A stretch of 64,000 bases of DNA. It comes from Altererythrobacter sp. C41 (lineage in GTDB: Bacteria > Pseudomonadota > Alphaproteobacteria > Sphingomonadales > Sphingomonadaceae). Position numbers and translations under genes: made by a program. The stretch is taken from assembly GCF_016803135.1 (NCBI RefSeq), contig NZ_JAEVFE010000002.1, positions 310,001 through 374,000 on the forward strand, given 5' to 3'. Below the pieces are notes generated by a model. That model was not told the DNA's origin. It made no database searches and saw only the letters and a list, made by a program, of their open reading frames with translations. This document shows, one piece after another, positions 40,299 through 55,001 of the stretch (positions are counted from its first letter, which is position 1; each line of letters starts with the position of its first letter).

Positions 40299-41465
40299 AT
40301 GCGCGCCACCCCCGATTTCGATTTCCAGCTCGGCGAAACCGCGGAAATGATCCGCGAGAGCGCGGGCCGCTTCGCGGACGAGCAGATCGCCCCGCTGGCC
40401 GAGAAGGCCGACCGCGAGGACTGGTTTCCGCGCGAGCTGTGGCCGGCGATGGGCGCGCTCGGGCTGCACGGGATCACGGTGGAGGAGGAGTTCGGCGGGC
40501 TCGGCCTCGGCTACCTCGAGCACGTGATCGCGGTCGAGGAAGTCAGCCGCGCCTCGGCCTCGGTCGGCCTGTCCTACGGCGCGCACTCGAACCTCTGCGT
40601 CAACCAGATCCGCCGGTGGGGCAGCGAGGAGCAGAAGGCGAAGTATCTGCCGAAGTTGATCTCGGGCGAGCATGTCGGCTCCTTGGCGATGAGCGAGGCG
40701 CAGGCGGGCTCCGATGTGGTCTCGATGAAGCTCAAGGCCGATGCGGTGGACGGTGGCTACGTGCTCAACGGCACCAAGTTCTGGATCACCAATGCGACCC
40801 ATGCCGACACGCTGGTCGTCTACGCCAAGACCGCGCCCGAGGCGGGCAGCCGCGGGATCACCGCCTTCATCATCGAGAAGGACATGCCCGGCTTCTCGAT
40901 CGGACAGAAGATCGACAAGATGGGCATGCGCGGCAGCCCCACGGCCGAACTCGTGTTCGACGATTGCCGAGTGCCGGAAGAGAACGTCATGGGCCCGCTG
41001 CACGGCGGCGTCGGCGTGCTGATGAGCGGGCTCGACTACGAGCGCGTCGTGCTCGCGGGGCTGCAACTCGGCATCATGCAGGCCTGTCTCGACTGCGTGA
41101 TCCCCTACGTCCGCGAGCGCAAGCAGTTCGGAAAGCCGATCGGCGCGTTCCAGCTCATCCAGGCCAAAATCGCCGACATGTACGTCGCGCTGCAGTCGGC
41201 GCGTGCTTATACCTACGCCGTGGCCAAGGCCTGCGGCGCCGGCCAGACCACGCGCTTTGACGCGGCGGGCGCGATCCTGCTCGCGAGCGAGAATGCCTTC
41301 CGCGTCGCCGGCGAGGCGGTGCAGGCCCTGGGCGGTGCGGGCTACACCAAGGACTGGCCGGTCGAACGCTACCTGCGCGACGCCAAGCTGCTCGACATCG
41401 GCGCGGGAACGAATGAGATCCGCCGCATGCTGATCGGCCGCGAGCTGATCGGGGCTGCCGGGTGA
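40299..41465 (+). CDS. ivd: isovaleryl-CoA dehydrogenase
   Basis: A 388-residue acyl-CoA dehydrogenase with [34 protein letters not shown] and a C-terminal [11 protein letters not shown] typical of isovaleryl-CoA dehydrogenases. The catalytic Glu is placed in [14 protein letters not shown], the position special to this subgroup. It uses FAD and passes electrons to ETF in leucine breakdown. The methylcrotonyl-CoA carboxylase gene two genes on supports the assignment. Confidence 0.88.
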   Translation: MRATPDFDFQLGETAEMIRESAGRFADEQIAPLAEKADREDWFPRELWPAMGALGLHGITVEEEFGGLGLGYLEHVIAVEEVSRASASVGLSYGAHSNLCVNQIRRWGSEEQKAKYLPKLISGEHVGSLAMSEAQAGSDVVSMKLKADAVDGGYVLNGTKFWITNATHADTLVVYAKTAPEAGSRGITAFIIEKDMPGFSIGQKIDKMGMRGSPTAELVFDDCRVPEENVMGPLHGGVGVLMSGLDYERVVLAGLQLGIMQACLDCVIPYVRERKQFGKPIGAFQLIQAKIADMYVALQSARAYTYAVAKACGAGQTTRFDAAGAILLASENAFRVAGEAVQALGGAGYTKDWPVERYLRDAKLLDIGAGTNEIRRMLIGRELIGAAG

Positions 41466-41887
41466 GCAACCCACCTTCGGACGGGGAGGAGCGGTTCAGC
41501 ACCTCGCCCAGCGCGATTCCGCAGGTCGCAATGCTGATCTGGACCGTGGGCTTCCTGCTCGGCGCGGCCAGCCATGCCGCCGACGTCTTCACTTATGGCT
41601 GGTTGCCCTACGAATTCATGCCGCTGGGCTTCAACCTCTACTGGACCAGCCTGCTGTTCCTGGATCCGGTCGCCGCCCTGCTGATCTGGTGGCGGCCCGC
41701 ACCGGCGCTGGTTCTCGGCTGCCTGATCATGGCGTCGGACGTGCTGGTGAACGCCTGGACGGCATTCGTCGCCGGCTACACCGAGCTGCTACCCAGCCTT
41801 GCGCTGCAGTGCGCCTTTGCCGCCTTTGTCTTTTACCTTGCGATACGCCAGAAGCGCTCGTCGCAACGCCATTCGGATAACCCATGA
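41462..41887 (+). CDS. small integral membrane protein of unknown function
   Basis: A 141-residue protein with four hydrophobic helices ([39 protein letters not shown] and two more). It starts with GTG overlapping the previous stop and ends overlapping the next start (ATGA), so it is embedded in the leucine-catabolism operon. I do not recognise a function. Confidence 0.75.
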   Translation: MSNPPSDGEERFSTSPSAIPQVAMLIWTVGFLLGAASHAADVFTYGWLPYEFMPLGFNLYWTSLLFLDPVAALLIWWRPAPALVLGCLIMASDVLVNAWTAFVAGYTELLPSLALQCAFAAFVFYLAIRQKRSSQRHSDNP

Positions 41888-43491
41888 CCGCACCCGTCCT
41901 CACCACCCAGCTCGATCGCGAAAGCCCCGAGGCGAAGGCGCGCTTCGCGCACAACAAGGCGCTCGCCGACGAGTTGCGGGCACGCGTGGCGGAGGCAGCG
42001 CTGGGCGGGCCGGAGAAGCACCGGGAGCGGCACGTCAGCCGCGGCAAGCTGCTGCCCCGCGAGCGGGTCGAGCGGCTGCTCGATCCGGGTTCGCCGTTTC
42101 TCGAGATCGGCCAGCTCGCGGCGAACGGGATGTACGAAGGCGACGTCAACGGCGCCTCGATCATCGCCGGGATCGGCCGCGTTTCGGGTCGGCAGGTGAT
42201 GATCGCCGCCAACGACGCCACGGTGAAGGGCGGCAGCTACTATCCGATGACCGTCAAGAAGCACCTGCGCGCGCAGGAGATCGCGCAGGAGAACCGCCTG
42301 CCGTGCGTCTACCTGGTCGACAGCGGCGGCGCGAACCTGCCCTACCAGGCCGAGGTCTTCCCCGACCGCGACCACTTCGGCCGCATCTTCTTCAACCAGG
42401 CGAACATGAGTGCGCTGGGCATTCCCCAGATCGCCTGCGTCATGGGATCGTGCACCGCGGGCGGCGCCTATGTGCCGGCGATGAGCGACGAGACGGTGAT
42501 CGTGCGCAATCAGGGCACGATCTTCCTCGCCGGCCCGCCGCTGGTGAAGGCGGCGACGGGCGAGGAGATCAGCGCCGAGGATCTCGGCGGCGGCGACCTC
42601 CACGCGAAGAAATCGGGCGTGGTCGATCACCTGGCCGAAAACGACGAGCACGCGCTGACGATCGTGCGCGACATCGTCAGCCATCTCGGCGAAAATCCGA
42701 ACGGTGCCGAGAGCGTACAACGGCGCGAGCCGCGCCCGCCGAAGTTCGACGCCGAGGATCTCTACGCGATCGTGCCGGAAGACGTTCGCGCGCCCTACGA
42801 CGTGCACGAAGTGATCGCCCGTGTGGTCGACGGCAGCGAGTTCCACGAGTTCAAGCAGCACTACGGCTCCACGCTCGTCTGCGGCTTCGCGCATATCTGG
42901 GGCATGCCGGTGGCGATCCTCGCCAACAACGGCGTGCTGTTCTCCGAAAGCGCGCAGAAGGGCGCGCATTTCATCGAACTCGCCTGCCAGCGCCGTATCC
43001 CGCTGCTGTTCCTGCAGAACATCTCGGGCTTCATGGTCGGCGGCAAGTACGAGGCGGAAGGGATCGCCAAGCACGGCGCCAAGCTGGTGACCGCCGTCGC
43101 TACCGCCACCGTGCCCAAGATCACCGTTGTGATCGGCGGCAGCTTCGGCGCGGGAAACTACGGCATGTGCGGCCGCGCCTACCAGCCGCGCTTCCTGTTC
43201 ACCTGGCCCAATGCCCGCATCAGCGTGATGGGCGGGGAGCAGGCCGCAAGCGTGCTGGCCACCGTCCACCGCGACGCCGACAGCTGGAGCGCGGAACAGG
43301 CCGAGGCGTTCAAGGCGCCGATCCGGCAGAAGTACGAGGACGAAGGCAACCCCTACTATGCCACGGCGCGCCTGTGGGACGACGGGGTGATCGACCCGGT
43401 CCAGACCCGCGACGTCCTCGGCCTCGCCTTCGCCGCAGCGCTCGAGGCGCCGATACCCAAGCGTCCGGCGTTCGGCGTGTTCCGGATGTAA
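41884..43491 (+). CDS. mccB: methylcrotonyl-CoA carboxylase, carboxyltransferase (beta) subunit
   Basis: A 535-residue carboxyltransferase with two crotonase-fold domains, including [37 protein letters not shown] and [19 protein letters not shown], the pattern of methylcrotonyl-CoA carboxylase beta subunits. It transfers the carboxyl group from biotin to 3-methylcrotonyl-CoA in leucine breakdown. The biotin-carrying alpha subunit is not adjacent in the window. Confidence 0.9.
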   Translation: MTAPVLTTQLDRESPEAKARFAHNKALADELRARVAEAALGGPEKHRERHVSRGKLLPRERVERLLDPGSPFLEIGQLAANGMYEGDVNGASIIAGIGRVSGRQVMIAANDATVKGGSYYPMTVKKHLRAQEIAQENRLPCVYLVDSGGANLPYQAEVFPDRDHFGRIFFNQANMSALGIPQIACVMGSCTAGGAYVPAMSDETVIVRNQGTIFLAGPPLVKAATGEEISAEDLGGGDLHAKKSGVVDHLAENDEHALTIVRDIVSHLGENPNGAESVQRREPRPPKFDAEDLYAIVPEDVRAPYDVHEVIARVVDGSEFHEFKQHYGSTLVCGFAHIWGMPVAILANNGVLFSESAQKGAHFIELACQRRIPLLFLQNISGFMVGGKYEAEGIAKHGAKLVTAVATATVPKITVVIGGSFGAGNYGMCGRAYQPRFLFTWPNARISVMGGEQAASVLATVHRDADSWSAEQAEAFKAPIRQKYEDEGNPYYATARLWDDGVIDPVQTRDVLGLAFAAALEAPIPKRPAFGVFRM

Positions 43492-43574
43492 CGCCAGCGG
43501 TGGGGGCCGACTTTCTCGAAACTCCGCCACCGCTCGTGCATTGAACGAGCGAATGCAGACGGAGGAGAGAACCG

Positions 43575-44078
43575 ATGAACACGCCCGCCCGCCTTGCTCT
43601 GGCCGTCCCGCTCGCTCTGGCGCTCGCCGCCTGCGGCGACACGACCGAGGTCGACGATCGCGTGGTCGAAACCGACGATGTCGAGGCGCCGGTCGACGTG
43701 ACGCTGCCCACGGTCGAGGTTGAATATCCCGAGGTCCCGGTCGATGCGCGCAGCACGGTCGAGTACGCAGGCACGTACGAACTGCACAGCCGGGACGGCG
43801 CGATCGACCGCATCACGCTCGAAGACGGGGGCACGTACACCTGGGTCGCGCCCGACGGCACGGAGACCACCGGCGAGTTCGCCTGGGGTGAGGACAACAG
43901 CCGCATCCTGATCACGCGCAACGGAGAAATCAACGCCTTCGCCGTCGCGGAGGACGTGCTTTACCGGCTCCCGGAAGAAAACGCGCCGCTTGCCGGGGAG
44001 CGCGTCGAGGAGACGACGTGGCGCCGCAGCGATCCGACCCCGACGGACGGCAATCAGGCCGACCGCCCCGGCGAGTAG
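43575..44078 (+). CDS. lipoprotein of unknown function (paralogue of 46735-47232)
   Basis: A 167-residue lipoprotein. The signal ends with the lipobox LALAAC. The N-terminal mature part is acidic, and the C-terminal half is a beta-rich domain with the repeated pattern GGTYTW...TTGEFAWGED and LYRLPEENAPL. A similar domain occurs in the lipoprotein at 46735-47232. NlpE-like folding is possible but not certain. Confidence 0.75.
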   Translation: MNTPARLALAVPLALALAACGDTTEVDDRVVETDDVEAPVDVTLPTVEVEYPEVPVDARSTVEYAGTYELHSRDGAIDRITLEDGGTYTWVAPDGTETTGEFAWGEDNSRILITRNGEINAFAVAEDVLYRLPEENAPLAGERVEETTWRRSDPTPTDGNQADRPGE

Positions 44079-44166
44079 CCGCCCCCGCAAAATTCGCGCC
44101 GCGCGGACTTTAACCGGCGCGGGTCTGTCCCTAGATTGCGAAAAATCAGGGAACGGACCTTTACCC

Positions 44167-44799
44167 ATGACTTCGCCCAGCGATGTGGACAGCGAACGCG
44201 CCCGGCTCGTCACTCTCGCAATGCGGGTGATCGAGCGCGCGGGCGAGAACATCACGCGCGCCGCATTAGCCAAGGAGGCGCGGATGCCGCGCGCCCGGAT
44301 CGACGCGATCTTCGACACGGAAGATGCACTGTTCGATGCGATCCTGGAGAAATGGTACGCACCCGACATCGCGATCATGGAGGAAGTCGTTGCCTCCGAT
44401 CTGCCGATCCGCCGCAAGTTCTACGAGTTCTTCGCCCGCCGCTTCGCCCGTCAACGTGCCCGCTTCCGCAAGGATCCGGCCGCCTTCGCCGTCTATTGCG
44501 AGGTCGGAACGGACAACTTCGAGAACGTGAGCGGTTATATCGACCTGGCCGATCACTATCTCGCCGAGCTGATCGCCCAGGCGCAGGAGGAAGGCCATTT
44601 CGCCGGGCTCGGGATCAATCGCGCGCTCTCGCTGATCAATCAGATGGTGGTCTGCTACACCCTGCCGCAGATGCTGATGATCCTGGACGAGGACAAGCTG
44701 GAGGACGGCAAGCTCGCGACGATCATCGACACGCTGTTCGACGGCCTTTCGGGCGAGGCGCGAGGCGCCGCGCCCGTGGTGGGATTGCGGATCGCCTGA
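44167..44799 (+). CDS. TetR/AcrR-family regulator
   Basis: A 210-residue regulator with an N-terminal helix-turn-helix (ITRAALAKEARMPRARIDAIF) followed by the typical DTEDALFDAILEKW. The C-terminal ligand domain is helical and not recognised. The start ATG 44167 fits; the frame open upstream is a shadow. Likely controls a nearby gene but no operator could be placed. Confidence 0.85.
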   Translation: MTSPSDVDSERARLVTLAMRVIERAGENITRAALAKEARMPRARIDAIFDTEDALFDAILEKWYAPDIAIMEEVVASDLPIRRKFYEFFARRFARQRARFRKDPAAFAVYCEVGTDNFENVSGYIDLADHYLAELIAQAQEEGHFAGLGINRALSLINQMVVCYTLPQMLMILDEDKLEDGKLATIIDTLFDGLSGEARGAAPVVGLRIA

Positions 44800-44808
44800 T
44801 TTACCCTT

Positions 44809-46545
44809 TCAGTCCCGCGTGAGGGCTGTCACCCGCCCCACCGCGGGCAGGTGCCGCATCTCCGCCGCGCTCAAGTATTCCTCCATCGCGTCGAGATCGG
44901 TCGGACCGGTCACGGCATCGGCTCCGTCGGCGAAAACGGTGAACGTGTCGCCGCCCGCCGCGAGGAAGCTGTTCATCGTCACGCGGTAGGTCGCGGCCGG
45001 ATCGATCGGCTCGCCTTCGAGTGTCGCGGAGACCACGCGGCGCCCGGCCGGGCGGCCCATGTCGTAGGAGAAGGCAAAGCCTTCGGAGACCGAGAAGGTC
45101 TGGACGAAACCGTCCTCGTCGAACTGCTGTTCGAGCAGCGCAAGAAGCTGCGCACCGGTGTAGCTCTTGGTCACTAGCGCATTACCGAAGGGCTGCGCCG
45201 CATAGATGTCGCCGAACGTCACCGTGCCGTCCGCATCGGGGACGATCGGCGCGCGGACGCCCGAATTGTTCATCAGCGCGATCTGCGCGCCGGCGTCACG
45301 CGTGGCGAAGAGCTGCGCGTCCGCGATCAGATTGCCGAGTGCCGTTTCCTCCGTCGCAGGGCCCGGATCGGGGGCGGGGCCGGAAATCCGGCCGACCGGC
45401 CGCATCTCCGCCGCCTGCGCAGCCTGCGCGTAGCGCGCGACGTATGCGACGAGCTCGGGGTCGGGCTGGAACACGTCGAACGAGGGATCGGGCGTTATGC
45501 CTTCAATGCCGCCGTTCTGGACCACGACGTTGCGCGCCGTGACGTCGGTGACCTCGCCGACCGCCGGATCGATCGTCAGCGCGATGTCGGTCAACAGCGT
45601 GCCGCCATAGCCTGCGCTGCTGACGGTGAACGCGCGTGCAGGATCCACAGTGGCGAAATCGCAGACGTAAGTCCGGTGCGTGTGACCGGAGATCACCAGA
45701 TCCACCCGCGGGTCGAGCCGTTCGAGGATCGCACGCAGCGGCCCGGCGATCGCGCCGCAGCCCGAGAGCGGTGTGCCGGGCTCCGGCTGGAGCCCCTGGT
45801 GGATCGCGACCACGATCGCATCGGCGCCCTGCCGCTCGATCTCCGGCACGAGTGCATTGATCGCCTCGGCCTCGTCGCCGAAGGTGAGACCTGCCACGCC
45901 GCTGGGCGTGACGAGGGTCGGCGTTTCCTCGAGCGTCAGGCCGATCACCCCAACGGCGATTTCGCGCGCGCCGGCGCCGAAGCGGCGAATCGCGTAACCG
46001 GGGAACAACGTCGTGCCGCCTTCGGTCAGCACGTTGGCGGCCAGGAACGAGAAATCGGCGCCGCCGAAATCGCGCTCGACGGCGCAGGGGTTGCGCAGCC
46101 CGTGCTTGTCGCAGCCGCCGTCCTGCATGCGCTTGAGTTCTCGCCAGCCGCGATCGAACTCGTGGTTGCCGACCGCGTTGAAGTCGAGCCCGATGCGGTT
46201 CATCGCACCGATCGCCGGTTCGTCGAGAAACAGCGAGGAGACGAGCGGGCTGCCGCCGATCAGGTCGCCCGCGGCGATGACCAGAGAATAGTCCCCGCCG
46301 GTACGGTACTTCGCCACTGCCGAGGCGAGATACGCCGCGCCGCCCGCCCGGACCGCGTGCTGCGCGCCCGCGTCGTCGGTCAGCCCGATCGGGCGGGAGA
46401 GCGGCTCGAGGTTGCCGTGAAAGTCGTTGAGCCCGACGATCTTGACCGTGACCGGCCCTGCCGGAGTGTCGGGCACCTCCGGCACGCTGACGCAGGCGCC
46501 GAGCGCGATCACCGCCGCGAGAGGGAGAAGGTTGCGAAAGATCAT
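44809..46545 (-). CDS. 5'-nucleotidase / UDP-sugar hydrolase family lipoprotein
   Basis: A 578-residue protein with a lipoprotein signal (LPLAAVIALGAC). The metallophosphatase domain carries LNDFHGNLEP, AAGDLIGGSP, GNHEFDRGW and GHTHRTY metal motifs, followed by a C-terminal nucleotidase domain (MNNSGVRA and the FGDIYAAQPFGN pattern). It is anchored in the envelope and releases phosphate from nucleotides. Ends 9 bases from the TetR gene (convergent). Confidence 0.9.
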   Translation of the reverse strand: MIFRNLLPLAAVIALGACVSVPEVPDTPAGPVTVKIVGLNDFHGNLEPLSRPIGLTDDAGAQHAVRAGGAAYLASAVAKYRTGGDYSLVIAAGDLIGGSPLVSSLFLDEPAIGAMNRIGLDFNAVGNHEFDRGWRELKRMQDGGCDKHGLRNPCAVERDFGGADFSFLAANVLTEGGTTLFPGYAIRRFGAGAREIAVGVIGLTLEETPTLVTPSGVAGLTFGDEAEAINALVPEIERQGADAIVVAIHQGLQPEPGTPLSGCGAIAGPLRAILERLDPRVDLVISGHTHRTYVCDFATVDPARAFTVSSAGYGGTLLTDIALTIDPAVGEVTDVTARNVVVQNGGIEGITPDPSFDVFQPDPELVAYVARYAQAAQAAEMRPVGRISGPAPDPGPATEETALGNLIADAQLFATRDAGAQIALMNNSGVRAPIVPDADGTVTFGDIYAAQPFGNALVTKSYTGAQLLALLEQQFDEDGFVQTFSVSEGFAFSYDMGRPAGRRVVSATLEGEPIDPAATYRVTMNSFLAAGGDTFTVFADGADAVTGPTDLDAMEEYLSAAEMRHLPAVGRVTALTRD

Positions 46546-46734
46546 GGCTCGGCCCCTGGCTGAAGCGGATGTCCGGCAGATGACAGACCGCCTGTACGTG
46601 CCCTGCCGTGCCGGGGACGGGCGCGAGACTCAACTCGAAATCGTGCAACCGCACGCGCACGCGCGGCCTTTCCGAAATCTGTCATCTAAGCGTCGTAACC
46701 GGCTCGCACCACGAATCGACAGGAGCCGACACAC

Positions 46735-47232
46735 ATGCACCGCCGCCACGCCGCGATGGCCTTCATCCTTGCCGCCCCTCTCGCGCTCGCCGCCTGCGGG
46801 CAGCAGCCGAAAGGCGAAAGCGCGGAGGATTTCGCCGCGCGTGTCAACGGAGCCGACGCCGCCACGGGGCAGACGGCGCGCGGCCGCCCGCAACCGGACG
46901 GTCCACGCGACCCCTCGCTGCCCCGTGTCGCGGCGGACGGGCGCCAGGCGCTGCAACAGGCGGCGGCCTACACCCGGGCCAACCTCGACGGCACGGCCGA
47001 CAGCCTCTCGATCGCGAACGACGGAACCTTCACGCTCGTCGAAGGCGGCCGCACGCAGACCGGCACCTGGGAATGGCTGCCTGACGGCAAGCGCCTGCGC
47101 CTCCAGGGCGTCGTACGCCAGCCGGTCGTCCTCGTCGCCGACGGTGCGCTGTACCGGATGCAGAACGAGAACGTGCCGTTCGACGACGTCACACCCGACC
47201 GCACCTATCGGCTCACACCGCCAGCGGAGTAG
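46735..47232 (+). CDS. lipoprotein of unknown function (paralogue of 43575-44078)
   Basis: A 165-residue lipoprotein with lipobox LALAAC. After an Ala/Gly-rich linker it has a beta domain with GTFTLVEGGRTQTGTWEWLP and LYRMQNENVPF, which matches the end of the lipoprotein at 43575-44078. Faces gyrB tail to tail, 6 bases apart. Confidence 0.75.
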   Translation: MHRRHAAMAFILAAPLALAACGQQPKGESAEDFAARVNGADAATGQTARGRPQPDGPRDPSLPRVAADGRQALQQAAAYTRANLDGTADSLSIANDGTFTLVEGGRTQTGTWEWLPDGKRLRLQGVVRQPVVLVADGALYRMQNENVPFDDVTPDRTYRLTPPAE

Positions 47233-47238
47233 CCCCGG

Positions 47239-50332
<3,094 letters not shown>

Positions 50333-50336
<4 letters not shown>

Positions 50337-51259
50337 ACCGCCTGCCCGCATCGATCCGCGAGGATTTCGCCCGCGCCAGGCGGCTCGAATGGCAGACGCT
50401 GTTCTGGATGAGCACCGTCGTCGCCGCGATGTTCTTCACGATGGGCGGCAGTCAGGCGATGCGCTCCGCCCTCATCGAGGACGTGCTGAGCCTCGTCCCG
50501 GCCGTCACCTTTCTCATAGCGGCTCGGTTCGAGCCGCAGGACCCGACCGAGAAATACCCTTTCGGTTTCGTGCGCGTGAACAGCCTCGCGTTCCTCGTCG
50601 CCGCGGTCGCGCTCACCGCGGTCGGCGGCTTCCTGATGTACGAGAGCGCGATGACGCTGATCATGGCCGAACATCCCACGGTCGCCCCGGTCGAGGTCTT
50701 CGGGCACACGGTCTGGCTCGGCTGGCTGATGATCGCCGCGCTCGGCTGGTCGGTGGTCGTGCCAATGTGGCTCGGGCGGATAAAGCTGCCGGTAGCCGAA
50801 AGGCTGCGCGACAAGGTGCTCCACACCGACGCGCTGATGCAGAAGGCGGACTGGCAAACGGGCCTCGCCGGCATCGTCGGCATTCTGGGTATCTATTTCG
50901 GCTACTGGTGGGCGGACAGCGCGGCGGCGCTGTTCATCGCTTTCTCGATCCTGCGCGACGGGCTGTCGAACATGGGCATTGCGGCGGCGGAACTGCTCGA
51001 CGGCGCACCGCGCGAACTGGACAGTTCGAACATCTCCGCCGAGGCGCAGCGCCTGCAAGCCCGACTCGAAGAGCTCTGGCCGCAGGGCGAGGTGCGGCTC
51101 CGCGAATCGGGCCGCTATATCGTGGGCACGATCGAAGGCGTGCATCCGCCCGCCGATCTGCCGAAGCTGGACGATCTGATGGGCGACGATCCGGCCTGGC
51201 GCCTCGCGCGCCTGTCGTTTTCACCGCCCGAGGCTCTGCGCCGTGAGGATGTGGGCTGA
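50333..51259 (+). CDS. CDF-family cation efflux protein
   Basis: A 308-residue inner-membrane protein starting with GTG (overlap with the lipoprotein stop). It has six membrane segments: FWMSTVVAAMFFTMGGSQAM, SLVPAVTFLIAA, LAFLVAAVALTAVGGFLMY, LGWLMIAALGWSVV, GLAGIVGILGIYFGYW and LFIAFSILRDGLS. The KADWQTGLAGIVG segment is the CDF metal-site helix. The C-terminal cytosolic part is about 80 residues. The metal is not known. Confidence 0.8.
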
Positions 51260-51314
51260 CGCCTTCGGTCGCGAACCTCTCGACAAGTTCGCCGGTGCAA
51301 ATAGAAAGGCGGGT

Positions 51315-52871
51315 ATGCCGATCACCGATCCCGCTGCCGCGCTCGCCGAACCTTATGGTTCGTTCTCCGACATTCTCGCCGCCTGGGCCGACAACCAGCC
51401 CGAGGCAGTGGCGCTGCGCGACGAGCGGGGCACGCTGACGTGGAGCGAGCTTGCCGACCGGGTCGAGCGGATTGCCGCCCGCCTCCAGGCCGATGGGCTG
51501 GAGCGCGGTCAGTCGGTCGCCATCCTCGGGCTATCGAGCATTCCCTATGCGCTGGTCTTTCTCGCCGCGGTGCGCGCGGGCGGAGTCGCCGCGCCGCTGA
51601 CGACGAGCGCCAGCCGCGAACAGCTCGAGGGCATGGCGCGCGACAGCGGCGCCCGCCACCTGTTCGTCGATCGCGCCCGGCTGACCGACCTCGGCGATGA
51701 TTTCCTGCCCCAGCTCGACCGGATCGTTCTCGACGAGGAACTCGATGCCTGGATGGCCGCGCCCGGGACGCGTGCCGACCCGTTCGAGCCCCGGCCGGAC
51801 GAGCCGTTCAACATCATCTATTCCAGCGGCACCACGGGCATTCCGAAGGGGATCGTCCATTCGCACCAGATGCGCTGGCGGCAGTTCGCCGCCATGGCCG
51901 CCTCCTACCGCGCGAGTGGGCTCGAGATACGTTCGCTTGCCTCGACGCCGCTCTATTCCAACACCACGATGGTGGCATTCCTCCCCGCCTTGCTGGCGGG
52001 CGGCAGTGTGCGGGTCATGGGCAAGTTCTCGGCCCTCGGCTGGCTCGAGGGCGCCGAGGCCGATCGAACGACAATCACCATGCTCGTGCCGGTGCAGTAT
52101 CAGCGACTGATGGACGAGCCGCGGTTCGACCAGTTCGATCTCTCCTCACTGGCCATGAAGTACTGCACGTCCGCTCCCTTTCCGGCCCCGCTCAAGCGGG
52201 AAGTGCTGCAGCGGATGCCCGGCGCGCTGATCGAGATCTATTCGATGACCGAGGGCGGGGTGGTGTGCATGCTCGCGTGTCACGAGTTCCCGGACAAGCT
52301 CCACACCGTGGGCCGTCCGACGCCGGGGGGCGAGCTCAAGGTACTGGACGACGACGACAACGAAGTGCCGCCCGGAACCGCCGGCAATCTCGTGGGGCGG
52401 AGCCCGACGATGATGAGCGGCTACAAGAATCAGCCGGACAAGACCCGCGAAGGCTACTGGACCGACCCCGCCACGGGCGATGTGTGGCAGCGCATGGGCG
52501 ACATCGGGCGGATCGACGCCGACGGATTCGTCGAACTCGTCGGGCGGGCGAAGGATATGATCATCTCGGGCGGGTTCAATATCTACCCCTCCGACCTCGA
52601 GACGGAGCTGGAGAAGGAGCCGGGAGTCGCCGAAGCGGCGGTGGTGGGCGTGCCGAGCCGGCGCTGGGGCGAGACACCGGTCGGCTTCGTTCGGCTTGCA
52701 GGTGGTGCGACCTCGACCGGCGACATTCTCGCCGCGGTCAACGCGCGGCTCGGCAAGACACAGCGCCTCGCCGCGCTCCATCCCATCGACGAGATGCCCC
52801 GCAGTCACATAGGCAAGTTGCTGAAGACGGATCTTCGGACGATGGCGGAGGAGATGGGCGGCATCGACTGA
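51315..52871 (+). CDS. class I adenylate-forming enzyme (acyl-CoA synthetase-like)
   Basis: A 518-residue AMP-forming ligase with the P-loop YSSGTTGIPKGIVHS, A5 motif IYSMTEGGV, A7-A8 GDIGRIDADGFVELVGRAKD and IISGGFNIYPSDLE, and the A10 lysine in HIGKLLKTDLR. It activates a carboxylic acid to the CoA thioester; the substrate is unknown. The start at 51315 avoids overlap with the CDF gene; 51243 is also possible. Confidence 0.88.
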   Translation: MPITDPAAALAEPYGSFSDILAAWADNQPEAVALRDERGTLTWSELADRVERIAARLQADGLERGQSVAILGLSSIPYALVFLAAVRAGGVAAPLTTSASREQLEGMARDSGARHLFVDRARLTDLGDDFLPQLDRIVLDEELDAWMAAPGTRADPFEPRPDEPFNIIYSSGTTGIPKGIVHSHQMRWRQFAAMAASYRASGLEIRSLASTPLYSNTTMVAFLPALLAGGSVRVMGKFSALGWLEGAEADRTTITMLVPVQYQRLMDEPRFDQFDLSSLAMKYCTSAPFPAPLKREVLQRMPGALIEIYSMTEGGVVCMLACHEFPDKLHTVGRPTPGGELKVLDDDDNEVPPGTAGNLVGRSPTMMSGYKNQPDKTREGYWTDPATGDVWQRMGDIGRIDADGFVELVGRAKDMIISGGFNIYPSDLETELEKEPGVAEAAVVGVPSRRWGETPVGFVRLAGGATSTGDILAAVNARLGKTQRLAALHPIDEMPRSHIGKLLKTDLRTMAEEMGGID

Positions 52872-52959
52872 TCCGCCTCAAGCGAGCGGTTGAGACGCGG
52901 CCACCAGTTGGGGGGGAGAGGACTGAGTGGCGGCCGCGTCTCGTTCGCTGCCTTTCGGC

Positions 52960-53043
52960 TCAGGCGATCGCTGCGCCGAGCATGAGGCTGCTGATTGAAG
53001 CAGCCACGACGAAGGCAAGGAAATGCGAAGCTGTCGTGCGCAT
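52960..53043 (-). CDS. possible 27-residue hydrophobic peptide
   Basis: The frame reads MRTTASHFLAFVVAASISSL then a further short hydrophobic end (MLGAAIA). An AGGAGA ribosome site lies 7 bases before the ATG, which favours real translation. It would be a single membrane span or a signal-like peptide. The rest of 52872-53347 shows nothing else that I can identify. Confidence 0.4.
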   Translation of the reverse strand: MRTTASHFLAFVVAASISSLMLGAAIA

Positions 53044-53347
53044 GGCCTGTCTCCTGTCAAAGAAGCCGGGGGAAGGGGGAGAGAGGAGAGGAGCCTTCCG
53101 CCCGGCTCGCAGTGGGAAATAATCTTTCGTGGGACTTTTCACAAATGAGAAAACTGCGCCATCCGTTGCAAAAGGCGCAACTGATAGCCGGCAAGGCTTC
53201 CTTGTTTCTCCTAAAGTTTGCATTCTGACGGATGCAAAACATGCAGCAGCGGAGCACCGAGACGGGCCAGAAGCTGATCGAGACCGCCCGCCCCGACGTC
53301 ACCACCCGCTGGACAGCCCGCCGCCCCCGCGCCTAACGGAGCTTGCC

Positions 53348-54922
<1,575 letters not shown>

Positions 54923-55001
54923 CGGCTTCGCCCAGGTAGCCCGGGAGGAGAACCTGCAGCTCCCCCTCGGCCCCGACCCGCGCACGGATGTTCTGCGCAG
55001 G

